Positions 38,288 through 48,700 of a stretch of 64,000 bases of DNA are shown in pieces. This stretch comes from PALSA-278 sp963760285 (GTDB lineage: Bacteria > Acidobacteriota > Terriglobia > Acidiferrales > UBA7541), in NCBI GenBank assembly GCA_963760285.1, contig CAVXCI010000001.1, positions 1,364,001 to 1,428,000 on the forward strand, written 5' to 3'. The translations under genes and the position numbers were made by a program. Position 1 is the first letter of the stretch. Each line of letters begins with the position of its first letter. The notes beneath the pieces were generated by a model. It had not been told where the DNA came from. It made no database searches and saw only the letters and a list, made by a program, of their open reading frames with translations.

Positions 38288-38630
38288 GAAGAGTCACTTT
38301 AGCGCATGAGGACCAACATCGAGTGTAAACTCGCCGAGGCGCTCTCCGTCGCAAGGATTCCATCCATTGCGGCCTCCGCCAAGTTGAACTTGGGTCTGTT
38401 GATCACCGAGTCTACTGCCCCCCTCGTTCCATCCTGCAATAGACACATTGTCATTTGACGATGGACCCCGGGCCGGGGTTTCGGCCCCCGCGGCGAAGTT
38501 GATAATGGCATTCAGAGGGGCGCACGCCATTCTGGCTGTCAGGCTCCAGAACAGGTATCTTAATTGGTGCAATTCTGTTCCGCTCGCGTGGAGCCCCGCT
38601 ACGTGGGGCTGCCACAAAGAGGATTTTTAG
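38288..38630. other. Divergent intergenic region with a hairpin before sthA
   Basis: Separates the minus-strand pump operon from sthA. No gene seen. A stable hairpin, AGCCCCGC at 38592-38599 with GTGGGGCT at 38603-38610 and a three-base loop, lies just upstream of the sthA ribosome site (AGAGGA near 38618). A GC-rich stretch near 38465-38500 can also fold. Confidence 0.45.
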
Positions 38631-40019
38631 ATGAGTACTTCTGATTATGATTTAGCGGTAATCGGCAGCGGTCCTGCGGGGCAGAAAGCAGCCATCTGCG
38701 CCGCGAAATTGGGCAAGCGCGTCGCGGTGATAGACCGCACCATGATGATGGGCGGCGTTTGCGTTCACACCGGGACCATCCCCAGCAAGAGCGTCCGGGA
38801 AGCCATCTTTCAATTGACGGGAAATGCCGTACAGGCTATTTACGGCTCGCATGTTCGCGGCAGCAACGCAATTTCCATCGAGGACCTCGCTTTTCGCGTG
38901 AGGACCGTGATCGCGCGCGAGACGGAAGTGATTCGCGCGCAACTGAAACGCAATGGAGTTGTCGTTTTCCAAGGCATGGCCCAATTCATGGATGCCCATA
39001 CCCTGGAAGTGGAGGAGAACAGCGACAAGTCCATGCTCTTCGCCGAATATATTCTTGTCGCCTGCGGCACGCGTCCCGCGGGCAATGCGGACATTCCGTT
39101 TGACGACCAACGCATTGTGGATACCGATCACCTCGAGGCATTGAAAAGCGTCCCCAAGGAATTGATTGTGGTCGGCGCGGGAGTGGTGGGCTTGGAATAT
39201 GCCTCATTCCTCGCGGCATTGGGATCAGAGGTCACGTTGATTGATCAGCGGCCACTCATGCTGGATTTTGTGGATCGCGAAATTATGGAGGCTCTCACCT
39301 ATCACTTGCGGCAGATGGGAACAACGTTTCGTTTGGGAGAAAAAGTAACGCGCGCGGGAATAGAGCCACAACGGGATCGCGTCTTTGCAGAATTGGAAAG
39401 CGGGAAAAAAATCATGGCGGATGCGCTTCTCTACGCCATGAGGCGGCAGGCCAACGCCGACTTAATTCGCCCGGAAGCGGCTGGGCTGCGCGCCGATTCG
39501 CGCGGGCGATTGAAAGTGAATCAGTATTTTCAGACCCCCGTGCCGCATATCTATGCGGCGGGTGACGTCATCGGTTTCCCCGCGCTGGCCAGTACCTCCA
39601 TGGAGCAAGGGCGCGTGGCTAGCTGCCACATGTTTGGATCCACCTTTTCCGCCATGTCTGATTTATTTCCGTATGGCATTTATACCATTCCGGAAATATC
39701 CATGGTGGGACCCAGCGAAGAAAAATTGACGGCCGATAAGGTTCCCTACGAAGTGGGAATCGCAAAATACTCCGAGTTGGCCAAGAGCATGATGCTTGGC
39801 GATGAAACCGGAATGTTGAAATTGCTCTTTGACCGCAACACGCGGATGCTATTGGCTGTCCACGCCATCGGCCAGCGTGCCACGGAAATTATTCACATTG
39901 GGCAGGCCGTCATGGCCTATGGCGGCTCCATCGAATATTTCCGCGATACGGTGTTCAACTATCCCACGCTCGCCGAAGCCTACAAGGTGGCGGCGCTGGA
40001 CGGATTGAACAAGCTCTGA
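38631..40019 (+). CDS. sthA: Soluble pyridine nucleotide transhydrogenase (Si-specific)
   Basis: A 462-residue cytosolic flavoprotein that moves reducing equivalents between NADPH and NAD. The FAD motif is at residues 11-17 (IGSGPAG) and the NAD(P) motif in IVVGAGVVGLEYASFL. The active-site segment GGVCVHTGTIPSKSVREA keeps Cys44 but has Thr49 in place of the second redox Cys of lipoamide dehydrogenases. That loss is what separates SthA from the disulfide reductases. PHIYAAGDVIGFPALASTSM binds FAD, and the C-terminal dimer domain has HAIGQRATEIIHIGQAVM. The frame is intact and the length normal. AGAGGA precedes ATG 38631. Confidence 0.9.
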   Translation: MSTSDYDLAVIGSGPAGQKAAICAAKLGKRVAVIDRTMMMGGVCVHTGTIPSKSVREAIFQLTGNAVQAIYGSHVRGSNAISIEDLAFRVRTVIARETEVIRAQLKRNGVVVFQGMAQFMDAHTLEVEENSDKSMLFAEYILVACGTRPAGNADIPFDDQRIVDTDHLEALKSVPKELIVVGAGVVGLEYASFLAALGSEVTLIDQRPLMLDFVDREIMEALTYHLRQMGTTFRLGEKVTRAGIEPQRDRVFAELESGKKIMADALLYAMRRQANADLIRPEAAGLRADSRGRLKVNQYFQTPVPHIYAAGDVIGFPALASTSMEQGRVASCHMFGSTFSAMSDLFPYGIYTIPEISMVGPSEEKLTADKVPYEVGIAKYSELAKSMMLGDETGMLKLLFDRNTRMLLAVHAIGQRATEIIHIGQAVMAYGGSIEYFRDTVFNYPTLAEAYKVAALDGLNKL

Positions 40020-40088
40020 CCGGGCAAGCTACAGGATCGCCAGGCGCGCGCACGGCTACACCAAGCTACAGGCCAACCTGCTGGGCAT

Positions 40089-41465
40089 CTAGTTTCGAGC
40101 GCGCACAGTAGGCTTTGCCTGCGGCGTTAGATTCTGCAACTGCATGATGCCCGCCGCGGGATTACCGTCCATTTCGACGAACAGAACCGTGTTGTTGCTC
40201 AACACGTAATACACTTCCGTCAACCCGCCCGTAGGTGTTGATTCCAGCGTTCCCGGGAAGCGCCCGTCTGACACTCCATTGGCCATGAAAGTACCGCTTA
40301 GGTTTTGATCGGCACTCTGTTTGACCTCCTCGTACTGATTGATGTCCCCAGTTCCAGTAAGAGTGCCAATTCCGTCGGCCGTGATTTGTCCGACGAGGTC
40401 CACTTCGCCACTTGGAGTTTGCGAAGAGAAATCAGCGGCGTAGTTTCCGTCAAAAGTCGAGGCGGAAATATTGGAAGCTTGCGACATTGCTGACCCGGCA
40501 CTGACCGAGCCGGAATCCAATTCGAGGAAGAGCGTGCCTTGGTTTTCGGTGACGTAGATGCCGAATTGTGACAATTCGCCAGTGGTGCCGCTGAGCGTCA
40601 TTGTGCCGCGTCCACCGGAGGAGATGGAATAGGATCCCGTGAAAGAACCGGCATTTGTAAGTGCGCCTGCGTTGTTCACGTCAATCACACCGTTGCTGAT
40701 GCTGCCGCCATTCGCGTTGAAAACTCCGCCTTCCGAGCGCGGTGGTGCGTTCGGGCCAGGTTTGTCAGTCCCAACTCCCGTAAAGCCATAATTGCCGGAA
40801 AATGACGAACCGGAGCCTTGGGTGAACGCGGATCCCAACGTCGTGAAACTGGCGTCCGTTTCCAGGTAGCGCAGAGTGGTCGAATCCACGACATAAAGCA
40901 CGTATGTGAAGTTCCCGATGGTAACCATGCTGCGTCCGTATATCGGATCCGGCGCGGAATAATTGCCGCTGATCCCCATATTGGTATCCACGTTCCCGTT
41001 GTCGTTTTGGTCCATGGTGCCGGTGATGCCGCCTGCACCATTGGCAGTGAACACTCCCCCAAATGCAGCCGGAAGATCGGGAGGCGCATTGGTAACATCC
41101 GCGCCATAGAATGTGAAGGAATAACCGCCGTCAATGGCTCCGAGGCTGAAATTCTCTGTGTTTTGCAGGTCCATCGTGCCCGTGGATGTGTTGCTGTAGT
41201 CGAACCCCATCACCAGGGAGTGGCTGGGGCTGGAAACAGCAAAACCGATGATCTGTTCGTATGCATACCCCGTCGGGCAGGAATTCCCCTGACAGGGAAT
41301 GCCCAACTCATAATTATTGTAGAGTTCCATCACTCCGCGACCGTCCTCTCCGATGAGGTAGCTTCCAATGAATGACGCAGGCCCCACCGTGTCGAAATAG
41401 TCGTAATAGTCCTCTTCTCCTCCGGTGATGTTTCCGTTGCCGTCCGCCGCCAGGCTGCCAACCAT
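40089..41465 (-). CDS. C-terminal beta-rich part of an Ig-like-repeat lipoprotein
   Basis: Reads on from the ORF ending at 41501 after a frameshift: the frame upstream of its first ATG encodes LNGSYAIALSGQNDNGFFG, which joins smoothly to the end of the preceding ORF near 41535. Together they make one protein of about 815 residues. This part has about six repeats of a beta-structured unit with the pattern GVFTANGAGGITGTMDQNDNG and similar (NGNITGG, NANGGSISNGVIDVNN, ADGIGTLTGTGDI). Such units are common in acidobacterial surface proteins without assigned function. The end TPQAKPTVRARN is polar. I cannot name a role beyond a surface or periplasmic structural or adhesive protein. Confidence 0.6.
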   Translation of the reverse strand: MVGSLAADGNGNITGGEEDYYDYFDTVGPASFIGSYLIGEDGRGVMELYNNYELGIPCQGNSCPTGYAYEQIIGFAVSSPSHSLVMGFDYSNTSTGTMDLQNTENFSLGAIDGGYSFTFYGADVTNAPPDLPAAFGGVFTANGAGGITGTMDQNDNGNVDTNMGISGNYSAPDPIYGRSMVTIGNFTYVLYVVDSTTLRYLETDASFTTLGSAFTQGSGSSFSGNYGFTGVGTDKPGPNAPPRSEGGVFNANGGSISNGVIDVNNAGALTNAGSFTGSYSISSGGRGTMTLSGTTGELSQFGIYVTENQGTLFLELDSGSVSAGSAMSQASNISASTFDGNYAADFSSQTPSGEVDLVGQITADGIGTLTGTGDINQYEEVKQSADQNLSGTFMANGVSDGRFPGTLESTPTGGLTEVYYVLSNNTVLFVEMDGNPAAGIMQLQNLTPQAKPTVRARN

Positions 41466-41500
41466 GCCGAAAAAGCCGTTGTCGTTCTGTCCACTTAAAG

Positions 41501-42523
41501 CTATGGCATACGAGCCATTAAGAGTCTGTTCAATGACGTATTGTTCGTGATTTGAACGACCGCCGAAACATTTATGGATGGATCCGAGTGGGCTGCGGCA
41601 GTGATCGTAACGTCGTTGCCCGTGGGGACCGTGGCTGGTGCCGTGTAGGTTATCGGCGAGCCGCTGTCGCTAAAACCGTTGTCGTTGAAGGATCCGCAAT
41701 CCGCGCTCGGGCACTTTACGCTCCAGTCCACACCACCGTTCATGGGATCATTCGTCACTATGGCGGTGATCATAGCTTGCGTATTCACCACCATGGTGGT
41801 CGGCGGTGGATCCGTGGTAGAAAATGAGATGGCGATGCTATTGCTAAAGATGGTTACCTGACCGATCACCATCACGGTAGGGTCATCATGGGCGGATGCG
41901 GTTATATAGACAACGTTTCCGTTGGGCACCTGGTCCGGCGCCGTGAAGGTGGTCGTTCCTCCGCTCGGCGTATTCGTCGGGTTAAAAGAACCACAAATGG
42001 AGCCGCCGCCGCAGGTGACCGTCCAATCCACGCCGCCCAGCATGGGATCATTTGTAACCACGGCCGAGACCGGGTACTGTTGGGTGGTTTGCAGATTGGC
42101 AGGCGGCGCATCCAGGAAGGCAATCGAGATCTGTTGTGTACCGGTGGTAATTGTGATTGTGACAGTTGCCGACTGCGTGGGGTCGGCGACAGACGTGGCG
42201 GTGAGGTTCACCGTGTTGCCGTTCGGGATGCTGGTGGGAGCGATATAAGTGGTCAGAGCGCCGCTGTCCGTATGCGTGGGAGTAAACGAGCCGCACTTCG
42301 CGCTGCCGCAGCTCGCCGCCCAGTTCACACCCATGAAATTGGGATCATTCAAGACGGTTGCGATCATTGGAGCACTCGCGCCCGTGGCCAGCGGAGACGG
42401 TGGCGTTTGGGTGAGCGAGATCGAGACACCATTGGTATTCCCGGAAGAGGATCCCTTGCTGCATCCCGTGAGCGAGAGCAGAAGAATTGCTGCCAAGAAT
42501 AGGCATGAAGAATTGCGCTTCAT
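41501..42523 (-). CDS. Lipoprotein with three Ig-like repeats (N-terminal part of a frameshifted gene)
   Basis: A 340-residue open frame starting at ATG 42523, with GGGGA eight bases upstream. Signal and lipobox are clear: MKRNSSCLFLAAILLLSLTG followed by Cys21. Three Ig-like repeats of about 95 residues follow, each with a Cys pair and the signature CGSF: WAASCGSAKCGSFTPTHTDS, WTVTCGGGSICGSFNPTNTP and WSVKCPSADCGSFNDNGFSD, each followed by a Thr-rich strand such as TYIAPTSIPNGNTVNLTATS. The last eight residues before the stop do not belong: a shift near 41535 restores a conserved continuation in the downstream ORF. It probably forms a disulfide-stabilised cell-surface stalk. Confidence 0.65.
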   Translation of the reverse strand: MKRNSSCLFLAAILLLSLTGCSKGSSSGNTNGVSISLTQTPPSPLATGASAPMIATVLNDPNFMGVNWAASCGSAKCGSFTPTHTDSGALTTYIAPTSIPNGNTVNLTATSVADPTQSATVTITITTGTQQISIAFLDAPPANLQTTQQYPVSAVVTNDPMLGGVDWTVTCGGGSICGSFNPTNTPSGGTTTFTAPDQVPNGNVVYITASAHDDPTVMVIGQVTIFSNSIAISFSTTDPPPTTMVVNTQAMITAIVTNDPMNGGVDWSVKCPSADCGSFNDNGFSDSGSPITYTAPATVPTGNDVTITAAAHSDPSINVSAVVQITNNTSLNRLLMARMP

Positions 42524-42594
42524 AACTGTTGTCCCCCGATGAATGCCTTGCCTGAACGCGGCCCTTCGCTCACGCCAACCCCCTATCGCCAGTC

Positions 42595-43638
42595 TTAAGA
42601 TTTCGCATTTCCTGGTTGTTTCGAAATTGCCGGATGAAACTGTTGCTTGATCCACTCAAAGAGGCGCCCGCCGGAGACTGCGTTTCTTAAGGCCAGTGCA
42701 TCGTCGAAATGCACAATCTTCACGGATGGACGGGCGGCAGATTCCAGTCGCCGCTCACAAATTTTGGGAGTTTCTGTGTCGTCATCCACGCGCTGTATGC
42801 GGACACTCTGCGATTTCAATTGTGGCAGCCATTTGACCGGATCATAAGGCGCGATGCTTTTCAGAAATTCGCGAGTGGTGTATTGCGCGCGTTCCTCATT
42901 GGGGATTAGGGAAGAGCCGACCATCCAGTCCGGCCAGTCCCCCCATGGATTCAATAGATCGATGGCTTTGATCCGATGATCCACGGCGGCCGAAAGGATG
43001 GTGATGGTCCCGCCGGATCCGGTCCCAAACATGCCGATCTGGTTCATGTCCAGATCTTTGCGTGTAGCAAGATAGTTGAGAATCATCTGAACGTCGTGAA
43101 CCGAAGTCACCAGCGACTCCCGCATTTCGCTGACGAACCACTGCTTCATAGGGCGGTCGTGATAACGATGGCCCGTGAGGGCGGAAACAAAGCCAATGGC
43201 TGCGAAGCCGCCGCTGGTGACCCGCTGGCAATAGCTGTCGTCCTTGAATCGGTCGGTCTCCGAGGGATAGCTATAGAGGTAGAGAACCGCGGGAGGATTC
43301 GTCACGCCCAGAGGCTTAATTACGTAGAGATCCAATGGATCATACTTTCTCCACTGAACTTGAATCAGCTCTCGAGTGAATGTGGTTTTTTCATCTTTTT
43401 CCCCCACCAGAGCCGGAATCACTGGAAAATCACCGGGGGCAATCGCCAGTGAATTCAGGTTCTCATGAACCGAATCGAGGTCGGAACTCCCGGGTTTGGA
43501 TTCCTGGTTTGAATGCGCACGCGAGCCAGCCGAAACCGTTTGGGCGCGCGCCAATCCAATCTGGCCCTGCATGGACCACAGCAGAGGAACCAAAGCGAGA
43601 GACTTGCGAATCTGGCCCCGAATTCTCTGAAATCCCAT
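42595..43638 (-). CDS. Exported alpha/beta-hydrolase-like protein
   Basis: A 347-residue protein with an N-terminal signal-like segment (SLALVPLLWSMQGQIGLARA). The alpha/beta-hydrolase core starts about residue 105 (PLDLYVIKPLGVTNPPAVLY). The expected nucleophile elbow reads IGMFGTGSGGTITILSAAVD: the Ser sits in T-G-S-G-G, one position later than in the usual G-x-S-x-G alignment. NPWGDWPDWMVGSSLIPNEE follows, then a C-terminal KIVHFDDALALRNAV with no obvious catalytic His motif. Esterase or peptidase-like activity is possible, or an inactive relative. It lies 71 bases upstream of the Ig-repeat lipoprotein and may share its transcript. Confidence 0.6.
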   Translation of the reverse strand: MGFQRIRGQIRKSLALVPLLWSMQGQIGLARAQTVSAGSRAHSNQESKPGSSDLDSVHENLNSLAIAPGDFPVIPALVGEKDEKTTFTRELIQVQWRKYDPLDLYVIKPLGVTNPPAVLYLYSYPSETDRFKDDSYCQRVTSGGFAAIGFVSALTGHRYHDRPMKQWFVSEMRESLVTSVHDVQMILNYLATRKDLDMNQIGMFGTGSGGTITILSAAVDHRIKAIDLLNPWGDWPDWMVGSSLIPNEERAQYTTREFLKSIAPYDPVKWLPQLKSQSVRIQRVDDDTETPKICERRLESAARPSVKIVHFDDALALRNAVSGGRLFEWIKQQFHPAISKQPGNAKS

Positions 43639-43758
43639 CCTGGACCCTCGTTTTCTGTGAACGCTGCCCCGTTTGATGGAAGGCGCAAATGAGTTGGCAC
43701 ATATGGAAATGAGGCAGGCTGCCAGAATCGGTAGCCTGCCTCGGTTTCCAAACTACAA

Positions 43759-45330
43759 TTACTGTTTCAAACCGATGAGTTCGACACCAGTATCCGCGAT
43801 GAAGTCCAAATCCGCTTGCACCGGGAACACTGCGCCACCAACATCACCGCCTTCTTCCACGCCAGTGCGGCCCTTGTGTCCATTCTTCGCCGGTATTCCG
43901 GACTGGGGATAATGCGACCGGAACATCTGCATGGAAGTGAACGGGACAAAGTCTGGAATGTTGGCGACCTGCTGTTCGGCAGCGGTGACCATCGAAGTGA
44001 TGCCCGCCGGAACCGGTCTCACCGAAGCCACACGTAGAATGTTCCAGATGGCATAGGAGCCGTTAACCACATTGGGGAAGGTTACCTGACCGGGACACGG
44101 CGCGTTGCACTGCGGAAGTGTCCCACCCGTATAGGCGGCCTGCAGTGGATCCACACCATCTACGGTCAGATACTTTGCAGTGGTGAGAACCGGCTGAACG
44201 TTGCCGAAGCTAAAGAACGAGTAGCCGATGGAATCCGCGTTGGATCCGATTTCGGAAACCTCTTCACCGGTTCCAATCGCGCGCTGGCGCTTTGCGCCAT
44301 CGGCCAAAGTGAGATTCAGTGGATTGTCCGAGGAGGGATTCACGCCGAGTTCCTGCGTGGAGCCGACCTCCAAACTTCTCGTGAGGCTGAATTCCACCGT
44401 GTTCATGGTTCCGGAAATGGGTTCACGGGTGATGATGTCGAGGGGAACAGAAGGCAGTCCAGCTGAAGGGATCAGATCGCGAGTCAGGCTAAGCTGCCCA
44501 GACAGAGTGTACCCCAATGTGAAGCGGTCCACGTTGTTGAAATAGGAATTGCCGAGGCCGCCGGGATTCGTATCTGTGGTATTGACGAGCACCAATGCCA
44601 CCTGCGCGCCGACATTGGTTTCATATGCAGGCACAACTGTCTCGCCGGTAATGGGGTCTTTTCCAGTCAAGGAGAAATCAACCACCTGGGCGCTCTTGGA
44701 GCTGAAGGCGCTCAAGATGTTGGCGCCAATCGGGCCGGGGCCGTAACCCAAGCCGTTATAGTTCTTCGTGTTCAGAGGAGCGAGAGCGCGCGTGGTGGCG
44801 AACTTAGCATCCTCCGAACGGATATCGGTGGGAGCAGCATTGAAGACTGCGTTGTTGATGTCGTTATAGATGTTCTGTGGCAGAGCTTCATCCGGGGGCA
44901 GAAGAGGAACGATCTGGTCCCCGTTCTCACCAATGGCGCTGGAAGGCAGCGAAAGGCTCCCCTGAGGCATGGCGAAGAAAAGCCGGTTGCCGACCACGGA
45001 ATCAACCTGCAGGTAAGCGCAAACGGTGCGATTCGGTTCTGCTGTATCGTTCCAGACGATCCAGATCTGGCCACCCGCTGCCGCGATTTGGTTGGAACGA
45101 TTGTCAATACCTGTGGCTGTTCCGGATTTCTTGGTCCAGTTGTGATCGCCGCACACGCCGGACTGCCCGCCCGGATTCGAAATCCGAGCCGCCAGCGCGA
45201 AGGCGTTGAACGACGCCGAAGAGCCCACGGCATTAAACAGGGGCGCCTGATTTTGTGCATAACAATTCGAGGCAAGCAGCACGGCCGCCGCCAGAGACAA
45301 GGCCACCACGAAGAACTTCAAACCTTTCAT
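43759..45330 (-). CDS. Exported hypothetical protein, possibly a periplasmic binding-protein relative
   Basis: A 523-residue secreted protein. The start is well supported by TTGAGGAGG just upstream of ATG 45330. The signal peptide covers residues 1-25 (MKGLKFFVVALSLAAAVLLA, then SNCYAQ). The mature protein opens with LFNAVGSSASFNAFALAA and later has VVNGSYAIWNILRVASVRPV. These two features are reminiscent of PstS-like phosphate-binding proteins, which open with a phosphate-loop strand GSS and end with a 'YPIW' segment. The middle part does not match well and I would not assign a ligand. Six or more Cys residues suggest disulfides. It is divergent from the TonB receptor. Confidence 0.55.
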   Translation of the reverse strand: MKGLKFFVVALSLAAAVLLASNCYAQNQAPLFNAVGSSASFNAFALAARISNPGGQSGVCGDHNWTKKSGTATGIDNRSNQIAAAGGQIWIVWNDTAEPNRTVCAYLQVDSVVGNRLFFAMPQGSLSLPSSAIGENGDQIVPLLPPDEALPQNIYNDINNAVFNAAPTDIRSEDAKFATTRALAPLNTKNYNGLGYGPGPIGANILSAFSSKSAQVVDFSLTGKDPITGETVVPAYETNVGAQVALVLVNTTDTNPGGLGNSYFNNVDRFTLGYTLSGQLSLTRDLIPSAGLPSVPLDIITREPISGTMNTVEFSLTRSLEVGSTQELGVNPSSDNPLNLTLADGAKRQRAIGTGEEVSEIGSNADSIGYSFFSFGNVQPVLTTAKYLTVDGVDPLQAAYTGGTLPQCNAPCPGQVTFPNVVNGSYAIWNILRVASVRPVPAGITSMVTAAEQQVANIPDFVPFTSMQMFRSHYPQSGIPAKNGHKGRTGVEEGGDVGGAVFPVQADLDFIADTGVELIGLKQ

Positions 45331-45784
45331 TTTTTAATCCTCCTCAAGAGATTTTCCTGCGCCGAGGGAGTACAAATTTGAAGCAACCGGGCGTGGCAAG
45401 ACCACTAATTGCCCCGCCGAATCCGCCACAATCGCCAGACTAATTAGGTTTCTCTGCCTGGCCCACCCTCAATCGTGCGAGAGGAGTATTGGGTTAATTT
45501 GTTACGAAAGAATGACTGCGGAGTGTAACGGATATCAATTTTCCCGCTCCTGTGGAAATCCTCAAGCCCCCTGTGCAAAGGTCCCTTCAAAATGCCTGCT
45601 ATCTAGTTCGACAGTATTAATAGGCGGTCATGGGCCGAGGGCGAGTTCCAAATACTGGGATTTAAGTTCGCGCGGCAATGTGCGCGATGCCTAGTCACGG
45701 AAAATTCACACCCGCGATGGCATCGCGTAACAAAACTCCCGTAATCATGTGCGGGCCTTCACCACGGTTTGAAAGGCCAATGGG
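45331..45784. other. Divergent intergenic region upstream of the TonB receptor
   Basis: 454 bases between two outward-facing exported-protein genes, with no gene inside. It is less GC-rich than its surroundings. A palindrome at 45713-45727 is listed separately. Confidence 0.5.
45713..45727. promoter_or_regulatory. Perfect inverted repeat, possible operator
   Basis: CGCGATG and CATCGCG flank a single G, 57 bases before the GTG start of the receptor gene. The position and symmetry suit a dimeric regulator. No matching copy was noticed elsewhere in the window. Confidence 0.35.
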
Positions 45785-48700
45785 GTGAGACCGCTGAAAG
45801 TCTGTTTGAATATCCTTGCAGTTGCCTTGTTCTTCTTGCTTTCTGCCCGGCCCGCGATCGCGCAGCAAACGGGAACCATCTCTGGCACGGTCACAGACAA
45901 TTCAGGCGGGGTAATCCCTGGTGTCAGCGTGACGTTGAATAGAGGCACGTCGGCGCCGCAAACCGCATCTACGGACGAGCAAGGGAATTATTCATTTAAG
46001 GAACTACCTGCTGGGTCGTACGAGGTGAGTTTCTCTAATGCAGGTTTCAAAGACTTCAAATCTTCCGCGATAACCCTTGCCGCTGGCCAGAATGTACGGG
46101 CCGATGCCGTTCTGCAGCCGGCGGAGGCCACAGCTACGGTCACCGTCACAGGTGGAAAGGCTGCGCAGGTGGAAACGGAGAACGCCCAACTAGCCGGCAC
46201 CATCACGGAAAAAGAGATCACCGCCGTGGGCTTGAATGGGCGCAATTTTACGCAACTCATCACGCTGACGCCGGGAGTGAGCAATCAGACCGGACAGGAC
46301 GAGGCTCTGGTGGGAGTTAAGGGCAGCGTAAAGTACAGCGTGAATGGCGGGCGCGTGGAATACAACACCTTCGATGTGGACGGCAGCGATGTTCTGAACG
46401 CCGGCATCAACGGAAGTCAGAGCACGCTGATTGTTTATCCCAGTCTCGACGCCATCAGCGAAGTAAAAGTCCTGACCTCAAATTATGGCGCGATGTACGG
46501 GCGGACCGCCTCTGGCACAGTCCTGGTCACCACCAAGTCAGGAACGAACCAATTCCACGGGGATGGCTACGAATTTCTTCGTAACGAATTCTTCAATGCG
46601 CGAAATTTCTTCGATCAGACTCCCAAGGCGCCCCTTTATCGCCGAAACGATTTTGGGTTTACGTTGGGAGGCCCGCTTTTCATTCCCAACCATTACAACA
46701 CTGGTAAGGACAAGACTTTCTTCTTCGTGTCCGAGGAGTTCCGCTACGAAAAAACGCCCCAGGATTTCAACCAGGCAGTTCCGTCGCTGGCAGAACGAAG
46801 TGGCAACTTCGCTGACGTTTGCCCTTTCGCCGAGCCTGGACAGAATGGAAATCCCGGCCAGCAGGTCTATTTCAAACGCTCCGCTTATCCGGACTGCCCG
46901 CAGAAATCCGCCTCGGACACGGCGGGCTACGTGCTCACTTATCCTGGCAATCAGGTCCCTATCGATCCCAACGCCGCGATCCTTCTGGGAACTGGTGTCA
47001 TCCCGGTGCCCACGTCCCGGACCGGATGCAATTCGACAATCGGGTCGTGTTACGACGCTTCCGTTTCGCCCAGCACCTATTGGCGCGAGGATCTTTACAG
47101 GTTTGACCAGGACTTTACGCAGAATACGCGGCTGATGATGCACTTCATTCACGACAATTGGAACACGACCACAGCCACTCCGCAGTGGCCCTACGTGCAG
47201 AACAGTTTTCCGACCATTCAGAATTATTTCACCGGGCCCGGATACAGCATCGTGGCGCACCTTTCACATGTGTTTTCGCCCACATTCGTGAACGACGTCA
47301 GTTTCGGCTTCACCATGGATCACATCACACTGACGGATGTAAATGGTCCGGGCGCCACATGGCAGCGGCCCGCCGGGCTGACCGTCGGGTATCTTTTCAA
47401 TAACGGTTTTGGAGGCAAGGTTCCGGGATTGGTCATTGGGGGCAACAACGCAGCCTATGGCGGCAACGGTTTCGCCGTGGATCCCTCCTACGTGCCGTGG
47501 GACCACACCAATCCCACCTATACCATCAGCGATAACGCCACGAAAGTTATCGGTAAGCACACTCTGCAATTCGGGGCGCAATATGTGATTGCCCAGCGCA
47601 ATCAGATCAATAACGCCAGCGGTGTGAATTCCGGCGATCTGCAGGGCATCATCTCGTTCGACAATCAGAGCAGCCTTTTCACCACCGGAAATGCATTCGC
47701 GGACTTTCTCACCGGGGGAATTCAGTCCTTCCAGCAGGAAAGTGCACAATCCAAATATTATCAGCGCTACACCGTAGCCGAACCGTTTTTTCAGGATGAC
47801 TGGAAAGTTTTCCCGCGGCTGACTTTAAACCTGGGCCTGCGGGTCAGCCTGTTCGGACTGTGGCATGAAAAATACGACAACGTTTACAACTGGGAGCCCT
47901 CGGCCTACAATCCCGCCAATGCGGCCGACGTGGACCCGCTCACCGGCATTCTTCTGAATCCCATCACCCAGCAGCCCATTCCTCTCAACGTAAACAATGT
48001 AGATCCCAGCATCATCAACGGCATCGTTCGTTGCGGCACGGGCTTCATTCCCGCAGGTTGCATGACCAATCACCTATTCAATCCCGCTCCGCGCATTGGT
48101 TTTGCCTGGGATCCATTCGGTACGGGAACTACGTCGGTTCGTGGCGGCTATGGGATGTTTTTCGAGCATGGCACCGGTTACGAGGCCAACACCGGGTCAC
48201 TGGAGGGAACACCGCCACAAGTTTTGAACATGACGCAGAACTTTCCATTTGGATATGCCTGCATCGGAGGTGTGGGAACCGGATGCGGCGGGCAAGGAGC
48301 CTATCCCATCAATGTAAACGCCATTCCCACCAGGGCCGTTTGGCCTTACGTGCAGCAATGGAGCTTCAGCGTACAGCGTGAGCTGCCCAAGAACATGGTT
48401 GCCAGCGTCGCCTATGTCGGCAGCAAAGGCACGCACCTGACCGCCGCGCTACAGGTGAACCAACTAGCTCCCGTGAGCGGAACTGATAATCCATTTATTC
48501 CCGGCGAAGCGATTACCACTGCAATCTGCGACACGTTTGATGGCGCGGAGTTCACTCTTAACGGAATGATGCTGGGATCGGGCCAACCAGGATTCACGAA
48601 CCTGGAGGCAGCTTGCTATGGCACGCCAAGCAAAATATTTCCAAATCCCAACTCGTTGCGGGAATATGCGCCGGGTATTGGCGCAATTTATTCATTGCGG

